From assembly GCA_031287395.1 (NCBI GenBank), contig JAITTA010000107.1, forward strand, positions 1-18,823: a stretch of DNA of 18,823 nt, given 5' to 3'. The stretch comes from Dysgonamonadaceae bacterium. Lineage in GTDB: Bacteria; Bacteroidota; Bacteroidia; Bacteroidales; Azobacteroidaceae. Position numbers and translations under genes: made by a program. This document shows positions 16,066 to 18,823 of the stretch, one piece after another. The notes below the pieces were generated by a model that did no database searches, had not been told where the DNA came from, and saw only the letters and a program-made list of their open reading frames with translations. Each line of letters begins with the position of its first letter. Position 1 is the first letter of the stretch.

Positions 16066-16118
16066 AATTGAAAATTGAGAATTGAGAGTGGAGAATGATT
16101 CACTCTCAATTTTCAATT
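16066..16118. repeat. Inverted repeat in the ftsQ-ftsA junction
   Basis: Arms are 16066-16090 and 16101-16118, with a 10-nt loop. The right arm CACTCTCAATTTTCAATT is the reverse complement of the left arm except for one extra AATTGAG unit in the left arm, where tandem AATTGA-type units are visible. It fills nearly the whole spacer and contains the ftsQ stop codon (16113-16115). The composition resembles AATTGA-rich interspersed repeats I recall from Bacteroidales genomes; copy number cannot be judged from one window. Confidence 0.75.
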
Positions 16119-16859
16119 ATTGTTGTTTCTTCTTGTGCAAACCACCTGATTTTTAAATTTGAGATTGATCACAGAGTACCTGTTCCAACCGATTTTATCT
16201 AATCCTTTTTCATAGAAAATCCGGAGTTTTTCCAGGTTTTCCGTATAATCTTCCAATTTACCGAGGATAATCTGATGATTACCAACCCGGGGTGTTATCT
16301 CTACATCCTGATCAGGAGTGACATAAATCTGTTCTACCTGATTATCCCAGAATTTATTATCCTGTAAAAATAACGCAAATTTATACAATTTGGTTGCTGC
16401 AAAGTTTTTATCTATATATCCCGTTGCAACAGGCACATAAGAGGCAAAAACCGACGTAGGCAACGGCATAATTTCCCCTTCGCTATCAATATAATAACTT
16501 CCCGTTGTAGAAAATATCCGCAAGATAGGTATTTTTTGTGAAATTTCCACCTTGATATTTCCCTGAAGGGTTTTATAACATTCCACATTCTTGATTAACT
16601 TATTTTCTCTCAACTTTTCTTCAATTGCTCCCGTATTGATTTCCGTCAGTTTTTTTCCAATCGGGCTCAAACCTGCATTCCGAAGGAGTATGGCCACCTC
16701 TTTACTCTCGATAAAGTGCCGGTCTAAAGTGTCTTTAACAACCACTTCCAAATCTTTACACACCCCGGTTCCTGCATTGGGATTCAACACAAAAATCGCA
16801 TAAAAAACATACAATAACAACACCAGTGTCAATGAAATAAGTGCAATTTTTTTTATCAT
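16113..16859 (-). CDS. ftsQ: Cell division protein FtsQ
   Basis: FtsQ is a bitopic inner-membrane protein that links early and late divisome components through its periplasmic domain. The 248-aa protein has a short cytoplasmic N-terminus (MIKK), one membrane segment (about 4-25), a POTRA-like domain (about 35-110, including KLIKNVECYKTLQGNIKVEI) and the FtsQ beta domain (about 115-235). Sequence similarity within the family is low, so the call leans on topology, length and position between murC and ftsA. It starts 3 bp after murC. The last residues (CTRRNNNN) and the TGA stop run into the AATTGA-rich inverted repeat, suggesting the C-terminus was set by repeat insertion. Confidence 0.9.
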   Translation of the reverse strand: MIKKIALISLTLVLLLYVFYAIFVLNPNAGTGVCKDLEVVVKDTLDRHFIESKEVAILLRNAGLSPIGKKLTEINTGAIEEKLRENKLIKNVECYKTLQGNIKVEISQKIPILRIFSTTGSYYIDSEGEIMPLPTSVFASYVPVATGYIDKNFAATKLYKFALFLQDNKFWDNQVEQIYVTPDQDVEITPRVGNHQIILGKLEDYTENLEKLRIFYEKGLDKIGWNRYSVINLKFKNQVVCTRRNNNN

Positions 16860-16862
16860 GAT

Positions 16863-18257
16863 TCAGAATCGATTTTGTGATAATAAAATCTCCTTTACCG
16901 GTTCCACCAACAGTTCGATATCTCCGGCTCCTACCATCAATACCAGTTCATAACTACCCTTTGATATCACATCCAACAGTTCCTGTTTACTGCACAGACG
17001 TTTTTCCCCGGTTCTAATCCGTTCTAAAATCATACCGGAACTCACACCGGGAATAGGTTCTTCTCTGGCCGGATAAATTGGAATCAATAGGACTTCATCC
17101 GACAAGGACAAAGCTTCTGCAAATTCTTTGTAGAAATCTTTCGTCCGGGAATACAAATGCGGTTGAAAAACGGTAGTCAGTTTTTTCTCCGGATACAATT
17201 CTTTCACAGACCGGATACTGGCCTCCAATTCTTCAGGATGATGGGCATAATCGTCGATTAACACTATTCTATCCGATTTCAAATGAAAATCAAAGCGGCG
17301 TTTTGCACCCTGAAAAAAAGATATTCCTTTATGTAATTCCTCCGGAGTTGCGCCGTTCAACCAGGCAACAGCCATTGCAGCTACCGCATTTTCAATATTA
17401 ATTCTTACCGGGACTCCCAGCTTAATCTGTTCTATCGTCTGATCCGGAGTGACAAAATCAAAAACAATCTCGCCATTTCCAATACGGATATTTTTTGCAT
17501 AAAAATCAGAAATACTTTCTTCACTACCGGAGTACCTATATAATTTGACTCCTTCTTTCAATCGAGGTTTAATATCCACATTCCGGTGCATCAATAACAC
17601 TCCATTTTCTTTTATCAAAGAAGTAAAATGGATAAAACTTTCCCGGTAAGCTTCCTCCGTACCGTAGATGTCCATATGATCGGGAGCTACAGAAGTAATG
17701 ACAGCCATGTAGGGATGCAACCAATGAAAAGATCGATCGTACTCATCCGCTTCAATCACAGTCAGATCACTTTTATCGGACAATAACAGGTTATTGTCGT
17801 AATTTTTCAGAATCCCCCCTAAAAAAGCATTACAGTCGATATGCGATTGTTTTAATAAATGAGCAATCATCGACGAAGTAGTCGTTTTCCCATGAGTTCC
17901 TGCAACACAAATTCCCCGGTTCAATTTTGTAATTTCGCCCAATACCTGCGCCCTTTTCATTATTTCAAAACCATTTTCACGAAACCAGGTCAATTCGGAA
18001 TGATCGTTCGGAACGGCAGGCGTATAAATTACCAGGGTAGTTTCTTTATCTTTGTAATCGTCAGGAATCAATCCTACATTGTCTTCATAATGTATTTCGG
18101 CACCTTCATCGTTGAGTTGCTTTGTCAGAAAGGACTCCGTTCGATCGTATCCCCCTGTCTTTTTACCTTTCGACAGGAAATAACGCACCAGATTACTCAT
18201 GCCAATGCCTCCGGCACCTATGAAATACAAAGATTCTATGTTATTCAGATCTTTCAT
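16863..18257 (-). CDS. murC: UDP-N-acetylmuramate--L-alanine ligase
   Basis: MurC is the cytoplasmic ATP-dependent ligase that adds L-Ala to UDP-MurNAc, the first amino acid of the peptidoglycan stem peptide. The 464-aa length is typical. Motifs are the N-terminal Rossmann FIGAGGIGMSNL (12-23), the P-loop AGTHGKTTTSSM (119-130), acidic E169/D171 in VIEADEYDRSF, SVAPDHMDIYG (189-199), and the C-terminal DDYAHHPEEL (335-344) followed by FQPHLYSRTK (364-373). The start ATG at 18257 follows an AAGAAG stretch, and an in-frame TGA lies just upstream, excluding a longer product. It lies 36 bp after murG and 3 bp before ftsQ. Confidence 0.98.
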   Translation of the reverse strand: MKDLNNIESLYFIGAGGIGMSNLVRYFLSKGKKTGGYDRTESFLTKQLNDEGAEIHYEDNVGLIPDDYKDKETTLVIYTPAVPNDHSELTWFRENGFEIMKRAQVLGEITKLNRGICVAGTHGKTTTSSMIAHLLKQSHIDCNAFLGGILKNYDNNLLLSDKSDLTVIEADEYDRSFHWLHPYMAVITSVAPDHMDIYGTEEAYRESFIHFTSLIKENGVLLMHRNVDIKPRLKEGVKLYRYSGSEESISDFYAKNIRIGNGEIVFDFVTPDQTIEQIKLGVPVRINIENAVAAMAVAWLNGATPEELHKGISFFQGAKRRFDFHLKSDRIVLIDDYAHHPEELEASIRSVKELYPEKKLTTVFQPHLYSRTKDFYKEFAEALSLSDEVLLIPIYPAREEPIPGVSSGMILERIRTGEKRLCSKQELLDVISKGSYELVLMVGAGDIELLVEPVKEILLSQNRF

Positions 18258-18282
18258 TCTTCTTAATCATTTTCATCTTAAG

Positions 18283-18300
18283 GGCTTAAAATTTTAAGCC
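18283..18300. repeat. 18-bp perfect palindrome over the murG stop codon
   Basis: GGCTTAAAATTTTAAGCC reads identically on both strands and includes the murG TAA (18294-18296). It can fold as a 7-bp stem with an AATT loop in the murG-murC mRNA. It is short and AT-rich, with no U-tract, so a terminator inside this operon is unlikely. Confidence 0.6.
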
Positions 18301-18823
18301 TCTACGGAATGTATAATTTTTTCTATTTCATTGACAATCCGGCCGGCTGCTCCCGGCAATGCCAACTTTTTGATATTTTCGCTCAAAGAATTCAATTTCG
18401 CCTCATCATTTATCAAATCATCGGCAGTTGCAATCAAGTCTGCTATTGCCCGGTCGTCTCGAACCATTATGGCCGCATTCTTATTCACCAAAGCCATCGC
18501 ATTCTTCGTCTGATGATCCTCCGACACATTCGGTGAAGGCACTAAAATCACCGGTTTCCCGACAATACAGAACTCGGAAATGGAACCGGCTCCTGCCCTG
18601 GATACAATGACATCGGCCGCCGAATAGGCCAAATCCATACAGGAAATAAAATCCGTCAGATGAAGAAGCAAATTCCCTTTACTTTCAATACTTTTACAAG
18701 CATCCTCATAATAATATTTACCGGTTTGCCAGATATATTGCAACTCTCCTGTTTCAATGGCATCCAGATTTTGCATTATACACCGATTCAAAGTCCTGGC
18801 TCCCAAACTTCCACCCAAGACCA
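18294..18823 (-). CDS. murG: MurG, undecaprenyldiphospho-muramoylpentapeptide GlcNAc transferase (5' partial)
   Basis: MurG adds GlcNAc to lipid I to give lipid II at the cytoplasmic face of the inner membrane. Only the C-terminal half, about 176 codons, is in the window. The frame stays open to the window edge with V-L before GGSLGARTLN, so the TTG at 18818 is an internal Leu and not a start. The GGSLGA loop opens the C-terminal Rossmann domain. The UDP-GlcNAc region follows: FISCMDLAYSAADVIVSRAG, then SEFCIVGKPVILVPSP and DHQTKNA. Gene order with murC downstream agrees with the dcw cluster. Confidence 0.96.
   Translation of the reverse strand, partial: VLGGSLGARTLNRCIMQNLDAIETGELQYIWQTGKYYYEDACKSIESKGNLLLHLTDFISCMDLAYSAADVIVSRAGAGSISEFCIVGKPVILVPSPNVSEDHQTKNAMALVNKNAAIMVRDDRAIADLIATADDLINDEAKLNSLSENIKKLALPGAAGRIVNEIEKIIHSVEA

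Noticed and set aside
16057..16116. 20-residue N-terminal extension of FtsA
   Set aside because: TTG start overlapping the ftsQ stop; the extension is encoded by an inverted repeat and precedes the canonical FtsA N-terminus.
18816..18818. TTG at 18818 as murG start
   Set aside because: It encodes the Leu of V-L-GGSLGAR in mid-protein; the N-terminal half lies beyond the window.
1..18823. CRISPR array, tRNA/rRNA, insertion sequence or integrase
   Set aside because: Read for on both strands; no regularly spaced direct repeats, RNA gene signatures or transposase/integrase frames were seen.

Overview
The window looks like chromosome of an anaerobic member of the Bacteroidota, most likely Bacteroidales. 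The evidence is a Type IX secretion (T9SS) C-terminal sorting domain on a SprB-repeat protein, a GLPGLI-family protein, a CarboxypepD_reg/plug/barrel outer-membrane protein, pyruvate:ferredoxin oxidoreductase (PFOR), promoter-like TAnnTTTG boxes, and the cell-division gene order murG-murC-ftsQ-ftsA-ftsZ-yqeY. A gut commensal is plausible but is inference. I see no tRNA, rRNA, CRISPR array or transposase.

Layout. 1-1937 (+) is the 3' part of a large secreted SprB-repeat/Ig-like protein ending in a T9SS sorting domain; its start lies outside the window. It converges on a minus-strand block: PFOR (2140-5871), preceded by an AAA ATPase with a DUF4143-type C-terminus (5910-7088). A 328-bp gap with three kinds of hairpin and a 20-bp perfect inverted repeat separates the ATPase from a Dps mini-ferritin (7417-7890). 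Dps is divergent from a DedA-family membrane protein (8022-8681, +).

After a 369-bp gap holding a good Bacteroidota promoter match and a leader of about 260 nt comes a three-gene plus-strand unit. It contains a 71-aa secreted Cys/His-rich peptide (9051-9266), an intercistronic stem-loop, a GLPGLI protein (9333-10193), and an 874-aa outer-membrane barrel (10190-12814) that overlaps the GLPGLI gene by ATGA. This is the best candidate in the window for an undescribed system: a small exported, possibly metal-binding peptide with a dedicated periplasmic/outer-membrane pair.

The unit ends only 4 bp from the tail of the minus-strand division and cell-wall cluster: yqeY, ftsZ, ftsA, ftsQ, murC and truncated murG (12819-18823). 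MurG and MurC make peptidoglycan precursors, and FtsQ, FtsA and FtsZ build the divisome. YqeY is a GatB-like protein usually found in this neighbourhood. The genes are nearly contiguous apart from a 56-bp ftsQ-ftsA spacer, which is almost entirely a repeat-like inverted repeat.
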